A stretch of 64,000 bases of DNA from Variovorax sp. CF079 (GCF_900101545.1 NZ_FMZU01000016.1:1-64000); one strand, 5' to 3'. Counted from the first letter of the stretch, positions 51,349-60,179 are shown. Numbers and translations are program-made. Notes: generated from the letters alone by a model not told the origin.

Positions 51349-51999
51349 ATGCCTGCCGCCAAGAAACCGACCATCGAGGTCTTCACCCCCGACTACTGGG
51401 AAGAAGCCTGCAAGCACCTGGCCAAGAAAGACCGCGTCATGAAGCGGCTGATCCCGCAGTTCGGCGACGCCTGCCTGGAGTCGCGCGGCGACGCCTTCAC
51501 CACGCTGGCGCGCAGCATCGTCGGCCAGCAGATCTCGGTGAAGGCGGCGCAGTCCGTCTGGGACCGCTTCGCCGAGCTGCCGCGCAGGATGACGCCGGCC
51601 AACGTGCTGAAACTCAAGGTCGACGACATGCGTGCCGCCGGCTTGTCGGCGCGCAAGATCGAGTACCTGGTCGACCTGGCCTTGCACTTCGATGCGGGCG
51701 TGGTGCACGTCGACGCCTGGGAAGACATGTCCGACGAGATGATCGTCGCCGAGCTGGTCGCGATCCGCGGCATCGGACGCTGGACCGCCGAGATGTTCCT
51801 CATCTTCCACCTGATGCGGCCCAACGTGCTGCCGCTGGACGACATCGGGCTGATCAACGGCATCAGCCAGAGCTATTTCTCGGGCGACCCGGTGAGCCGC
51901 AGCGATGCCCGCGAGGTCGCCGTGGCCTGGGCACCGTATTGCAGCGTCGCGACTTGGTATATTTGGCGATCGCTCGACCCGCTACCGGTCGCATACTGA
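51349..51999 (+). CDS. DNA-3-methyladenine glycosylase, AlkA/HhH type
   Basis: The 216-residue HhH-GPD glycosylase has the hairpin VAIRGIGRWTAEMFLIF (about 141-157) and the catalytic Asp in LPLDDIGL (about 164-171). The SIVGQQISVKAA opening helix (about 57-68) is also typical. It removes alkylated bases such as 3-methyladenine. It is shorter than E. coli AlkA because the N-terminal domain is absent. It lies 17 bases after cysS and 15 before accA. Confidence 0.9.
   Translation: MPAAKKPTIEVFTPDYWEEACKHLAKKDRVMKRLIPQFGDACLESRGDAFTTLARSIVGQQISVKAAQSVWDRFAELPRRMTPANVLKLKVDDMRAAGLSARKIEYLVDLALHFDAGVVHVDAWEDMSDEMIVAELVAIRGIGRWTAEMFLIFHLMRPNVLPLDDIGLINGISQSYFSGDPVSRSDAREVAVAWAPYCSVATWYIWRSLDPLPVAY
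51955..51963 (+). promoter_or_regulatory. Possible extended -10 promoter of accA
   Basis: TGGTATATT near the end of the alkA gene is an extended -10 (TGn-TATATT) 52 bases upstream of the accA start. It would give accA its own start besides read-through from cysS-alkA. Confidence 0.35.
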
Positions 52000-52014
52000 C
52001 AACAGGAGAAGACG

Positions 52015-52995
52015 TTGGCGAAACGAACCTTCCTCGACTTCGAGCAACCCGTTGCGGAGCTCGAATCCAAGATCGAAGAACTGCGCTATGTACAGACCGA
52101 ATCGGCGGTCGACATTTCGGAAGAGATCGATCAGCTCGGCAAGAAGAGCCTGCAGCTCACCAAGGAAATCTACAGCGACCTGACGCCCTGGCAGATCACC
52201 AAGATCGCGCGGCATCCGGAACGGCCCTACACGCTCGACTACGTGGGCGAGATCTTCACCGACTTCGTCGAACTGCACGGCGACCGCCACTTTGCGGACG
52301 ATCTTTCGATCGTCGGCGGCCTGGCGCGCTTCAACGGCACGCCCTGCATGGTGTTGGGCCACCAGAAGGGCCGCGACACCAAGGAGCGGACCGCGCGCAA
52401 CTTCGGCATGAGCAAGCCCGAGGGCTACCGCAAGGCGCTCAGGCTCATGAAGACCGCCGAAAAATTCAAGCTGCCGGTGTTCACCTTCGTCGACACGCCG
52501 GGCGCTTACCCGGGCATCGATGCCGAGGAGCGCGGCCAGTCCGAAGCCATCGGCCGCAACATCTTCGAGATGGCGCAGCTCGAGGTGCCGGTCATCGTGA
52601 CCATCATCGGCGAAGGCGGTTCCGGCGGTGCGCTCGCCATCTCGGTCGGCGATCAGCTCCTGATGCTGCAGTACTCCATCTACTCGGTGATCAGCCCCGA
52701 AGGCTGCGCCTCGATCCTCTGGAAGACCAGCGACAAGGCACAGGAAGCGGCCGATGCGCTCGGCATCACCGCGCACCGGCTCAAGGCCCTGGGCCTGGTC
52801 GACAAGATCGTCAACGAGCCGGTCGGCGGCGCGCACCGCGACCATCGGCAGATGGCGGCCTTCCTCAAGCGTGCCCTCAACGACGCCTTCCGCCAGGTCA
52901 GCGACCTGAAGCCGAAGGAACTGCTCGACCGCCGCTACGAGCGCTTGCAGAGCTACGGCCGCTTCGCCGACACCAAGGCCGAAAGCGCCAAGTAG
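52015..52995 (+). CDS. accA: Acetyl-CoA carboxylase carboxyltransferase alpha subunit
   Basis: The 326-residue crotonase-fold subunit pairs with AccD to transfer CO2 from biotin to acetyl-CoA. It starts with TTG at 52015, preceded by AGGAG 6 bases upstream; the residues AKRTFLDFEQPVAELE are the standard opening. VDTPGAYPGIDAEERGQ (about 160-176), GEGGSGGALAISVGD (about 201-215) and SPEGCASILWK are intact. It sits between the alkA-like gene and tilS, an order common in this family of bacteria. Confidence 0.96.
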   Translation: MAKRTFLDFEQPVAELESKIEELRYVQTESAVDISEEIDQLGKKSLQLTKEIYSDLTPWQITKIARHPERPYTLDYVGEIFTDFVELHGDRHFADDLSIVGGLARFNGTPCMVLGHQKGRDTKERTARNFGMSKPEGYRKALRLMKTAEKFKLPVFTFVDTPGAYPGIDAEERGQSEAIGRNIFEMAQLEVPVIVTIIGEGGSGGALAISVGDQLLMLQYSIYSVISPEGCASILWKTSDKAQEAADALGITAHRLKALGLVDKIVNEPVGGAHRDHRQMAAFLKRALNDAFRQVSDLKPKELLDRRYERLQSYGRFADTKAESAK

Positions 52996-53030
52996 GCATC
53001 GCGCGGGCAATTGCCCGCCTGCCGCACCCC

Positions 53031-53981
53031 ATGGAGAATCCTGCCGCCCCAGCGCTCGCGTCCTGGGTGGCGCCCTTGCCGCTGGGCATCGCTTACAGCG
53101 GCGGCGCCGATTCCACGGCGCTGCTGCATGCCGCGGCGCAGCGCTGGCCCGGACAGATCCAGGCGCTGCACGTGCATCACGGCCTGCAGCAGGCGGCCGA
53201 CGACTTCGAGGACCATTGCGCCGCCACGTGCAGCGCGCTGGGCGTGCCGCTGCACGTGGGCCGTGTCGATGCCCGGCATGCGCCCGGCGAGAGCCCTGAA
53301 GACGCGGCGCGCCGGGCGCGCTACGCGACGCTGGCGGCGCTGGCCCAGGCCCATGGCCTGCGGCATGTCGCGCTGGCCCAGCATGCCGACGACCAGGTCG
53401 AGACGATGCTCATCGCGCTCAGCCGAGGTGCCGGCCTCGACGGGTTGGCCGGCATGCCGCGGCAGATCGAGCGGCATGGCGTCGACTTCCACCGTCCGCT
53501 GCTCGATGTGCATGCGAGCGCGCTGCGCGAGTGGATCGCCGCCAGCGGCGTCGCGCACATCGACGACCCGAGCAACGCCGACCTGCGCTACACGCGCAAC
53601 CGCATCCGGCTGCAGGTGCTGCCGGCGCTTGCCGCGGCGCTGCCGCAATTTCACGAAACATTCGCGCGCTCGGCACGCAACGCGGCCAAGGCGTCGGGCC
53701 TGCTGACCGAGGTCGCCGCCGGGGACATCGCGGTCGCGGGCTCGCCGCCTGCGCTGGCCGCCTTGCGTGCGCTGCCGCGCGAACGTCTCGCCAACGCCCT
53801 GCGCCACTGGCTCAAGCGCGATCACGGCGCGGTGCCCAGCGAGGCCCAGCTCGAGCAGCTGCTCGACCAGATCGAGGCCTGCAGCACGCGCGGCCACCGC
53901 ATCCGCCTCAAGGTTGCCGACGGTTACGTCCTGCGCGAAGGCGAGTCTCTGCGTTGGTACAATGCCCGTCCCCTGCCGTAG
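53031..53981 (+). CDS. tilS: tRNA(Ile)-lysidine synthetase
   Basis: The 316-residue N-type PP-loop ATPase modifies C34 of tRNA-Ile(CAU) to lysidine. The PP-loop SGGADS is at residues 23-28, with ALAQHADDQVETMLIALSRG and DPSNADLRYTRNRIR further on. The C-terminal part is shorter than in E. coli TilS, as often in betaproteobacteria. Start: ATG at 53031. It lies 35 bases after accA. Confidence 0.93.
   Translation: MENPAAPALASWVAPLPLGIAYSGGADSTALLHAAAQRWPGQIQALHVHHGLQQAADDFEDHCAATCSALGVPLHVGRVDARHAPGESPEDAARRARYATLAALAQAHGLRHVALAQHADDQVETMLIALSRGAGLDGLAGMPRQIERHGVDFHRPLLDVHASALREWIAASGVAHIDDPSNADLRYTRNRIRLQVLPALAAALPQFHETFARSARNAAKASGLLTEVAAGDIAVAGSPPALAALRALPRERLANALRHWLKRDHGAVPSEAQLEQLLDQIEACSTRGHRIRLKVADGYVLREGESLRWYNARPLP
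53955..53963 (+). promoter_or_regulatory. Possible extended -10 promoter of lysC
   Basis: TGGTACAAT lies in the last codons of tilS, about 104 bases upstream of lysC. The extended -10 is strong but no -35 stands out. Confidence 0.35.
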
Positions 53982-54066
53982 CCCGCAGCCCTCGCGCTGA
54001 ATGGCCCGCGGCGGGACACGGATGCCGTCATCGCGGTATCCGAATCCTTCTGTCCTGACTTCACCC

Positions 54067-55335
54067 ATGGCATTGATCGTTCACAAATACGGCGGCACGT
54101 CGATGGGCTCGACCGAGCGCATCCGGAATGTCGCCAAGCGCGTCGCTAAGTGGGCACGCGCCGGCCACCAGATGGTGGTGGTGCCGAGCGCGATGAGCGG
54201 CGAAACCAACCGCCTGCTCGGCCTCGCCAAAGAGCTGGCCCCGCCCAAACCCGGCGACGACCACAACCGCGAGCTCGACATGCTGGCTTCCACCGGCGAG
54301 CAGGCTTCGTCGGCGCTGCTGGCGATCGCGCTGCAGGCCGAGGGCATGCAGGCGGTCAGCTACGCCGGCTGGCAGGTTCAGGTCAAGACCGACAGCGCCT
54401 TCACCAAGGCCCGCATCGAAAGCATCGACGACGAGCGCGTGCGCGCCGACCTCGACGCCGGCAAGGTGGTTGTCGTCACCGGCTTCCAGGGCGTCGACGA
54501 GGCGGGCAACATCACCACGCTGGGGCGCGGCGGCAGCGACACCTCGGCGGTCGCGATCGCGGCGGCGATGAAGGCGCACGAGTGCCTGATCTACACCGAT
54601 GTCGACGGCGTCTACACCACCGACCCGCGCGTCGAACCCGACGCGCGCCGGCTGACCACCGTGAGCTTCGAAGAAATGCTCGAGATGGCGAGCTTGGGCT
54701 CCAAGGTGCTGCAGATCCGCTCGGTCGAATTTGCCGGCAAGTACCAGGTGCCGCTGCGCGTGCTGTCGAGCTTCACGCCGTGGGACATCGACATCAAGGA
54801 AGAAGCTCGCTCCGGCACCCTGATCACATTCGAGGAAGACGAAAACATGGAACAAGCCGTCGTATCCGGCATCGCTTTCAACCGCGACGAAGCCAAGATC
54901 TCCGTGCTCGGCGTGCCCGACAAGCCGGGCATCGCGTACCACATCCTCGGCGCCATCGCCGATGCGAACATCGAGGTCGACGTCATCATCCAGAACCTGA
55001 GCAAGGACGGACGCACCGACTTCAGCTTCACCGTGCACCGCAACGACTATGCGAAGGCGGTCGATCTGCTCAGGGCCAAGGTGCTGCCGACCCTGGGCGC
55101 CGCCGACATCGTCGGCGACACCAAGATCTGCAAGGTCAGCATCGTCGGCATCGGCATGCGCAGCCACGTCGGCGTGGCGAGCAAGATGTTCCGCGTGCTG
55201 AGCGAGGAGGGCATCAACATCCAGATGATCTCGACCAGCGAGATCAAGACCTCGGTGGTGATCGACGAAAAGTACATGGAGCTCGCAGTGCGCGCGCTCC
55301 ACAAGGCCTTCGATCTCGATCAACCGGCCGCCTAA
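54067..55335 (+). CDS. lysC: Aspartate kinase
   Basis: The 422-residue enzyme phosphorylates aspartate for lysine, threonine and methionine synthesis. The kinase domain begins ALIVHKYGGTSMGSTERI. GRGGSDTSAVAIAAA (about 157-171) and YTDVDGVYTTDPR (about 178-190) are conserved. Two ACT domains from about 265 (ISVLGVPDKPGIAYHILG; VSIVGIGMRSHVGVASKMF) give feedback control. It is the single-polypeptide form used by most Proteobacteria outside the enterics. It is followed 22 bases later by a tRNA-Ser gene. Confidence 0.96.
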   Translation: MALIVHKYGGTSMGSTERIRNVAKRVAKWARAGHQMVVVPSAMSGETNRLLGLAKELAPPKPGDDHNRELDMLASTGEQASSALLAIALQAEGMQAVSYAGWQVQVKTDSAFTKARIESIDDERVRADLDAGKVVVVTGFQGVDEAGNITTLGRGGSDTSAVAIAAAMKAHECLIYTDVDGVYTTDPRVEPDARRLTTVSFEEMLEMASLGSKVLQIRSVEFAGKYQVPLRVLSSFTPWDIDIKEEARSGTLITFEEDENMEQAVVSGIAFNRDEAKISVLGVPDKPGIAYHILGAIADANIEVDVIIQNLSKDGRTDFSFTVHRNDYAKAVDLLRAKVLPTLGAADIVGDTKICKVSIVGIGMRSHVGVASKMFRVLSEEGINIQMISTSEIKTSVVIDEKYMELAVRALHKAFDLDQPAA

Positions 55336-55340
55336 GCTGG

Positions 55341-55346
55341 CATAAT
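55341..55346 (+). promoter_or_regulatory. Extended -10 of the tRNA-Ser promoter
   Basis: CATAAT preceded by TGG lies 12 bases before the mature tRNA 5' end, consistent with a promoter starting at about 55353. The -35 region (GATCAA) is weak. The element lies between the lysC stop and the tRNA. Confidence 0.45.
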
Positions 55347-55357
55347 TGCGGCTTCCA

Positions 55358-55450
55358 GGAACTGTGACCGAGTGGCCGAAGGTGCTCCCCTGCTAAGGGA
55401 GTATGGGGTGTAGAGCCTCATCGAGGGTTCGAATCCCTCCGGTTCCGCCA
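55358..55450 (+). tRNA. tRNA-Ser(GCU), with encoded CCA
   Basis: The 93-base class II tRNA pairs GGAACTG with CGGTTCC (one G-T wobble) in the acceptor and has discriminator G and an encoded CCA (55448-55450). The anticodon stem CTCCC/GGGAG encloses CTGCTAA, giving anticodon GCU for AGC/AGU codons. The long variable arm (GGGGTGTAGAGCCTC region) and GGGTTCGAATCCC T-arm are typical of tRNA-Ser. Confidence 0.97.
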
Positions 55451-55464
55451 GATAGCTAGTAAAG

Positions 55465-55491
55465 ACGGCCCTTCGCGGGCCGTTTTGCTTT
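55465..55491 (+). terminator. Intrinsic terminator after tRNA-Ser
   Basis: ACGGCCC-N5-GGGCCGT (55465-55483) is followed by TTTGCTTTT, 14 bases past the tRNA CCA end. Confidence 0.85.
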
Positions 55492-56199
55492 TGTACGCCC
55501 TTCATACCCGCCTCTCCGCTGGCGGGGGATCCCCCGAAAAATAGGGCACTACTTCTCGGCGACATCTTTGGAAGCTGGGGCGGAAGCCGCTCGGGCGCGC
55601 GCATCGTTCCAGTTCGGGCAGTGTTATCCGACGCCGCCTCGTTCCTCACCCCCGAACCCTCAAGCCACCGAAGAACGGCCGGCGTCTGTTGCGATCCCAT
55701 GTACTTGACCATGCACACGATCCATGGATGGTGAAGACATGGGACGGCGCCCGTCTCTAGCCTCGATAGCGTTGAGTGCCGAGCATGCAGTCACCGCATA
55801 TACGAGTAAATCGGCACCGGCCAGGTGAAAGCCTGACGAGCCGACCGCGATGGGGAAGGTGTCTTCAAAGCCCGCTGACTGCGGGCTTTGCTGTTTTTGG
55901 TTGCGCCTCGTTTCTCCATCCAGTTGAGGAGGCGGCTGATGGTTCGGCGATATCGGACCTGACTCTCGGGAGATGGCCATCGGGTCAGTGGACGCATTGG
56001 GCAGCGGCGACGTTCTGCCGAGACGCGAGTTCGGTGTCGCCGTCACTTGTGCCGACGACTGGGCAGGTTCGGGGCTGGGCTGGACCGGCAAAGGGAAGGG
56101 CAAGAAGCAGACAGAGGAGAGCGCGGAGCACTGGGAAAAGCGGCCCATGTCAGGGCGAGGGAAAGAGAACGGGCGAGATCATAAGAGGGTAAGAGGGCG
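55492..56199. other. Sparse region behind tRNA-Ser
   Basis: About 700 bases hold no frame I can call a gene. Open frames exist on both strands (for example 55776-56192 rightward and 55660-56148 leftward) but have no ribosome site, domain or plausible composition. There is no integrase and no second copy of the tRNA 3' end, so no current integration site is visible. The segment contains the candidate RNA at 55806-55898. Confidence 0.5.
55806..55898 (+). ncRNA. Candidate small RNA ending in an intrinsic terminator
   Basis: A nested hairpin (TCGGC 55811-55815 with GCCGA 55840-55844; CAGG 55822-55825 with CCTG 55832-55835) is followed by an unpaired stretch. A perfect 9-bp terminator stem AAAGCCCGC/GCGGGCTTT (55867-55889) and GCTGTTTTT come next. 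No coding gene lies directly upstream to need the terminator. The 5' end is not determined. It could instead be the tail of a decayed gene. Confidence 0.35.
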
Positions 56200-56403
56200 T
56201 CAGGCCTCGCGTTCCTCGATCCAGTGAGTGCCGGCGCCGTAGGTCTCGTTGCCGGCCGCCATGACCTGTTCAAGGGTCCATCGGTTGCCGGGCGTATCGG
56301 GGTGCCACAGCCCTCCGCCCGGGTGAACCGGCACGCCTTCAACGGTGAGCTGCTCATCGTCTTTAGCGATCCCATCGGACCAGCGTAGTCGGATCTCTTT
56401 CAT
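56200..56403 (-). CDS. Small hypothetical protein
   Basis: The 67-residue soluble protein starts MKEIRLRWSDG at 56403 with GAGG 6 bases upstream on the minus strand. It is acidic to neutral, with a central VEGVPVHPGGGLWHPDT segment and C-terminal WIEEREA; there is no membrane span or Cys. The ribosome site and composition make it more credible than the other frames in this sparse region. I do not recognise it. Confidence 0.55.
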   Translation of the reverse strand: MKEIRLRWSDGIAKDDEQLTVEGVPVHPGGGLWHPDTPGNRWTLEQVMAAGNETYGAGTHWIEEREA

Positions 56404-56670
56404 CGGAGCCTCGCTTTTGGTCAACTGTCGCACGCCCGTGCATGCTTCGTACAGGTGGCCTTCCCGGGTGCTCCGCTACCGCATCCCGCGACGATGCAGG
56501 GGTGCACGCCACTGGTGGATTGCAGGCGGTCCTCCCGCGAGGACTTGGGCGGTCCGCTCCATTGGCACTAGCAGACATGCCAAAGCTGAATCCGGTATTC
56601 AGCTTGCCTTCACAAGCGCCACCTAGAGTGGCGCCATGCCGACCACGCGCCTTCGCGGCTTCATGCTCGT

Positions 56671-57267
56671 ATGAAGGCGCTGAATCTTGCCCTGCTTCAA
56701 TGGATTGCGGCGGGCTACGAGCCCAGCCCGTGGCTTCTGCCCGTGGCGTCGGCCATCGCGCTCGGCGCGGCCTGGGCCGGCATGGCCCTCATGGGATGGG
56801 CCGCCTGGCGGCGGCCGTCGGAACGCGGCTACGTGATGGCGACGCTGGCCTTTGCGGTGGCCACCGCGGTGATCGCGCATGCCATCGCCACGGCGCTGAA
56901 TCTGCCGCGCCCCTTCATGCTGGGTTTGAGTCCGGCCTACATTGCCCATGGCGCGCGCGGATCGCTGCCGAGTGCGCACGCTGCGGTGATGTTCACGGTT
57001 GCGCTGGTGTTTCTGCTGCGTCCCCGGCTTCGTGACTTGGGCATCGGCGTGGCGGCCCTGGCCGCGATCACCGGCTGGGCGCGTGTCTACGTCGGGGTTC
57101 ATTTCCCGGTCGACATCGTGGCCGGGCTCTTGCTGGCCGTCGTGATGGCGGGCGTCTTCGTCGGGGTCCCGCGGCTCTGGCGGCGCCATGTCGCGCCGAG
57201 GATCGCGCGCGGCGACCTGCGCGTGCGAGCGCCAGTCTTCGACGCCGACCCTCAACGACGCGCATGA
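56671..57267 (+). CDS. PAP2-family phosphatase (undecaprenyl-diphosphatase-like)
   Basis: The 198-residue membrane protein has about five helices and the three phosphatase signatures: LNLPRP (about 78-83), SLPSAHAAVMF (about 99-109) and RVYVGVHFPVDIVAG (about 135-149). The usual PSGH is PSAH here. BcrC-like members dephosphorylate undecaprenyl diphosphate on the periplasmic side; other PAP2 proteins act on phosphatidates. It is followed after 87 bases by fetA-like and fetB-like genes. Confidence 0.85.
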   Translation: MKALNLALLQWIAAGYEPSPWLLPVASAIALGAAWAGMALMGWAAWRRPSERGYVMATLAFAVATAVIAHAIATALNLPRPFMLGLSPAYIAHGARGSLPSAHAAVMFTVALVFLLRPRLRDLGIGVAALAAITGWARVYVGVHFPVDIVAGLLLAVVMAGVFVGVPRLWRRHVAPRIARGDLRVRAPVFDADPQRRA

Positions 57268-57354
57268 TGCTTGACCAGCCATGGACTGGCTGGGTATCGG
57301 CGGAGGGACCCACATGCTGCGCAACGACGTCTGTGGATGGATGATCGAGGAGAC

Positions 57355-57963
57355 ATGAGTTCCCCCTTGCTCTCCATCCGCGGGCTGCACTCCGCCTTCG
57401 GCGGCCCCTTCGACATGGAGATCGGCCATGGCGAATGCGTGGCCGTCCTCGGCAAGTCGGGCTCCGGCAAGAGCGTGCTGCTGCGCCTGATTGCCGACAT
57501 GGACCCGGGCACCGGCGAGGTCGAGCTCGAAGGGCGCAGCCGCGACAGCTGGCCCGCGCCCGAATGGCGGCGGCGCGTGGTCTACCAGGCGGCCGAGCCG
57601 GCCTGGTGGGCGCCGGACGCCGCGGCGCATTTCCGTCCGGGCGATGCGGCGCTGATCCATGCGCTGCTGCCAACGCTGGATCTCGCGCTCGACGTGCTTC
57701 GCGTCGACATTGCAAGGCTGTCGACCGGCGAGCGCCAGCGGCTGGCGCTCGTGCGTTCGCTGGCCCGCGCGCCCCGGGTGCTGCTGCTCGACGAGCCCAC
57801 CGCCTCGCTCGATCCCGCCTCGGCCTCGGCCATGGAGGCCCTGCTTCGCAACCGCCTCGATGCCGGCCTGGCCATTCTCCTGGTCACGCATTCGCGCGAG
57901 CAGGCCGGGCGAATGAGCCGGCGTGCCTTCGAGATGATCGAAGGGAAGCTGCATCCGCTATGA
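57355..57963 (+). CDS. fetA: ABC transporter ATP-binding protein, FetA/YbbL type
   Basis: The short 202-residue ABC ATPase has Walker A GKSGSGKS (about 32-39), signature LSTGERQRLALVRSLA (about 124-139) and Walker B VLLLDEPTASLD (about 143-154). GAGGAG lies 5 bases before the ATG. With the permease gene 55 bases downstream it matches the FetAB pair, which in E. coli exports iron and raises peroxide resistance. Function here is by analogy. Confidence 0.85.
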   Translation: MSSPLLSIRGLHSAFGGPFDMEIGHGECVAVLGKSGSGKSVLLRLIADMDPGTGEVELEGRSRDSWPAPEWRRRVVYQAAEPAWWAPDAAAHFRPGDAALIHALLPTLDLALDVLRVDIARLSTGERQRLALVRSLARAPRVLLLDEPTASLDPASASAMEALLRNRLDAGLAILLVTHSREQAGRMSRRAFEMIEGKLHPL

Positions 57964-58018
57964 GCCGCCGGGCCGTTCCCAAGGCGAATACCGTAGCACG
58001 TAGCGCGCAGGTTATCCA

Positions 58019-58828
58019 ATGAGTGTCGTCCACCTCGATATCGTGGACGTCGCGCTGGCCGCGCTGCTCGTGCTCGTCAATGCAGGCGCATCGCTCGTGC
58101 TGCGCTTGCGGCTGCACTGGCCCATGCTGTGGGCGGCGCTGCGGATGATGGTTCAGCTGCTGCTCGTGGGCCTGGTGCTGCGGCTCGTGTTCGGCGCGGC
58201 ATCGGCCGCCGCCACGCTGGCGATCGTCGTGCTGATGATCCTGGCCGCGGCGCGCGAGGTGGCCGTCCGGCCGAGGCAAAGGCTCCAGGGCGGCGGCAAC
58301 TACCGCATCGGCGCGATGGTGGTGACGCTGTCGAGCGTGGCGACCGTGGTGCTGGCGCTGGCGACCGCGATCAGGCCCGAGCCGTGGTACGACCCGCGCT
58401 ACGCCATTCCCCTGATGGGCATCGTGCTGGGCAGCGTGCTGAACTCGGCCAGCCTCGGGCTGGACAGCTTCTTCGGCGAGGTGGCGGCGCGCCGCGCGGC
58501 GATCGAGGCCCAGCTGGCGCTGGGCGCCACAAGCCGCGAGGCGCTGGCCGAACCCATCCGCTCGGCGATACGCCGCGGCATGATCCCGATCGTCAACCAG
58601 ATGTCTGCCGCGGGCATCATCACGCTGCCGGGCATCATGACGGGGCAGTTGCTGGCCGGCATGGACCCCGTCGAATCGGCCAAGTACCAGATCCTGCTGC
58701 TCTTTCTGCTGACCGGCGCCGGCGGGCTGGCAGCGGCCGGTGCGGTCTACCTCGCTGCGCGCTCCATCACCGACGAAAGGCATCGCCTGAGGATCGATCG
58801 CCTCGCGCATTCCTCCGAAAGCGCCTGA
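58019..58828 (+). CDS. fetB: ABC transporter permease, FetB/YbbM type
   Basis: The 269-residue permease has about seven helices. It carries the UPF0014/FetB core: YAIPLMGIVLGSVLNSASLG (about 129-148), LALGATSREAL and PIVNQMSAAGIITLPGIMTG (about 191-210). It has no ATPase domain and must work with the preceding gene. It ends 9 bases from the converging DadA-like gene. Confidence 0.9.
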   Translation: MSVVHLDIVDVALAALLVLVNAGASLVLRLRLHWPMLWAALRMMVQLLLVGLVLRLVFGAASAAATLAIVVLMILAAAREVAVRPRQRLQGGGNYRIGAMVVTLSSVATVVLALATAIRPEPWYDPRYAIPLMGIVLGSVLNSASLGLDSFFGEVAARRAAIEAQLALGATSREALAEPIRSAIRRGMIPIVNQMSAAGIITLPGIMTGQLLAGMDPVESAKYQILLLFLLTGAGGLAAAGAVYLAARSITDERHRLRIDRLAHSSESA

Positions 58829-58837
58829 GCACCGAGG

Positions 58838-60079
58838 CTATCCCGGCCGCGCGGCGAGCATGCCATCGGCAATGCGCTGCGCGGTGTTGATGGAATCCGT
58901 GAGGCCCAGGTGCCCGTGGCCGACCGCGAGCCACAGGCCGGGCCGGCCGGCCGCCGGGCCGATGACCGGCACCGAATCGGGCATGCAGGGCCGGTGGCCC
59001 ATCCACTGCGTGGACGACAGCGCCTCGAGCCCGCCGAAGGTCTCGCGTGCAATGCGCTCGAGGATCGCGGCGCGGCGCGGTTCGGGCGGGCTCGCGAGGC
59101 CGCCGAACTCCACCGTGCCGCCCACGCGCAGGCCGTCTTCCATCGGCGTGACGAAGACCTTGCGGTCGGCCAGGATCACGGTGCGCGAGACGGTGTCGCG
59201 ACCGCCGTCGAACTGCACGTGGTAGCCGCGCTGGCTTTCGAGTGCGAGCCGCACGCCGAGCGGATCCAGCAGCCGGCGCGCCCACGCACCGGCGGCCACC
59301 ACGACCCGATCGAAGGTGTTGGCCGCGGCATCGGCCTTGGCGGCCGTGCGCAGCTGCCAGCGCCCGTCGGCCAGCGGCGTCATCGCCTGCACCTCGTCGC
59401 GCCGCTGTTGGCCGCCGCGCCTGGCGAAGCCGCGCACCATCGCCTGCACGTAGCGGAAGGGATTGACGATGGTCGCGTGGTCGGCCATGAAGACGCCGAC
59501 CTGGTAGCGCTCGCCCACGCGCGGCTCGAGCGCCAGGATGCCGGCGCGGTCGAGTTGCTGAAACTGGTAGCCGTAGTACCTGCGCATGCGCCAGGTGCCG
59601 GCGTCCTTGGCCAGCGCCCGCGCGTCGGGATAGAGATGCAGATGTCCGCGGCGCACGAACAACTCGGGCACGCCCAGCTCGCGCGCAAGCTGGGCGTGGC
59701 GGTCGACGGCGCCCGCGTGCAGCGCGGCCAGCTTGGCGGCCGAGAGCGCGACGCGCGAGGGCTGCGCGGAGGCGACGAAGCGCAGCAGCCAGGGCAGCGC
59801 CGTCGGCAGGTAGCGCATCGGAAGGTGCAGCGGGCTTTCCTCGTCCAGCAGCATGCCGGGTACCGAGGACAGAATCCCCGGCATCGCGAGCGGCGCCAGC
59901 GAGCCCGGGCTGATGGCGCCCGAGTTGCCGTAGCTGCAGCCGCGCCCGGGCTCGTCGCGATCGATCAGCGTGACCGCGGCGCCGCGCTTCTGCAGCGCGA
60001 GCGCAATGCAGCTGCCGACGACGCCTGCACCGACGACCGCGACGGCGAGCTGCGTTTCACGCACCGGCACGTCCGGCAT
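58838..60079 (-). CDS. FAD-dependent D-amino-acid dehydrogenase/oxidase (DadA-like)
   Basis: The 413-residue DAO-family flavoprotein has the N-terminal dinucleotide motif VVGAGVVGSCIALALQKRG (about 15-33), the RGCSYGNSGAISPGS loop typical of DadA (about 46-60) and C-terminal GHGHLGLTDS. It oxidatively deaminates D-amino acids or N-methyl amino acids. It diverges from an IclR regulator across 196 bases containing a perfect palindrome, so it is probably controlled by it. Upstream in another frame lies a signal-peptide-like reading frame, described separately. Confidence 0.87.
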   Translation of the reverse strand: MPDVPVRETQLAVAVVGAGVVGSCIALALQKRGAAVTLIDRDEPGRGCSYGNSGAISPGSLAPLAMPGILSSVPGMLLDEESPLHLPMRYLPTALPWLLRFVASAQPSRVALSAAKLAALHAGAVDRHAQLARELGVPELFVRRGHLHLYPDARALAKDAGTWRMRRYYGYQFQQLDRAGILALEPRVGERYQVGVFMADHATIVNPFRYVQAMVRGFARRGGQQRRDEVQAMTPLADGRWQLRTAAKADAAANTFDRVVVAAGAWARRLLDPLGVRLALESQRGYHVQFDGGRDTVSRTVILADRKVFVTPMEDGLRVGGTVEFGGLASPPEPRRAAILERIARETFGGLEALSSTQWMGHRPCMPDSVPVIGPAAGRPGLWLAVGHGHLGLTDSINTAQRIADGMLAARPG

Positions 60080-60179
60080 CGGCAGCGGCGCCGGATCGTC
60101 GGCGCTGCAGCGCGTGCGCCGCGGCGCCGGGCAGGGCGGCGGCGAGCAGGAAGGCGGTCAAAAGGGAACGTCGCAACAT
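60057..60179 (-). pseudogene. Short signal-peptide-like frame upstream of the DadA-like gene
   Basis: From the ATG at 60179 a 40-residue frame reads MLRRSLLTAFLLAAALPGAA and then Arg/Ala-rich residues to a TGA at 60057, overlapping the DadA-like start by 23 bases. The first 23 residues are a good Sec signal. A single-base frame change would join them to in-frame upstream codons (CSADDPAPLP) of the DadA-like gene. It could be a frameshifted start of that gene, a leftover of a secreted gene, or a short leader peptide. Confidence 0.35.

Noticed and set aside
55332..55718. Leftward 128-codon frame covering the tRNA-Ser gene
   Set aside because: It is antisense to the tRNA; the EGFEPSM...-like ending is a known artefact of translating tRNA genes backwards.
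55806..55898. Cobalamin or other known riboswitch
   Set aside because: A GGGGAAGG segment resembles part of the B12 element, but the order of conserved boxes is wrong and no B12-related gene follows.
55430..56670. Attachment-site duplication of the tRNA-Ser 3' end
   Set aside because: No second copy of the tRNA 3' end and no integrase in the window.
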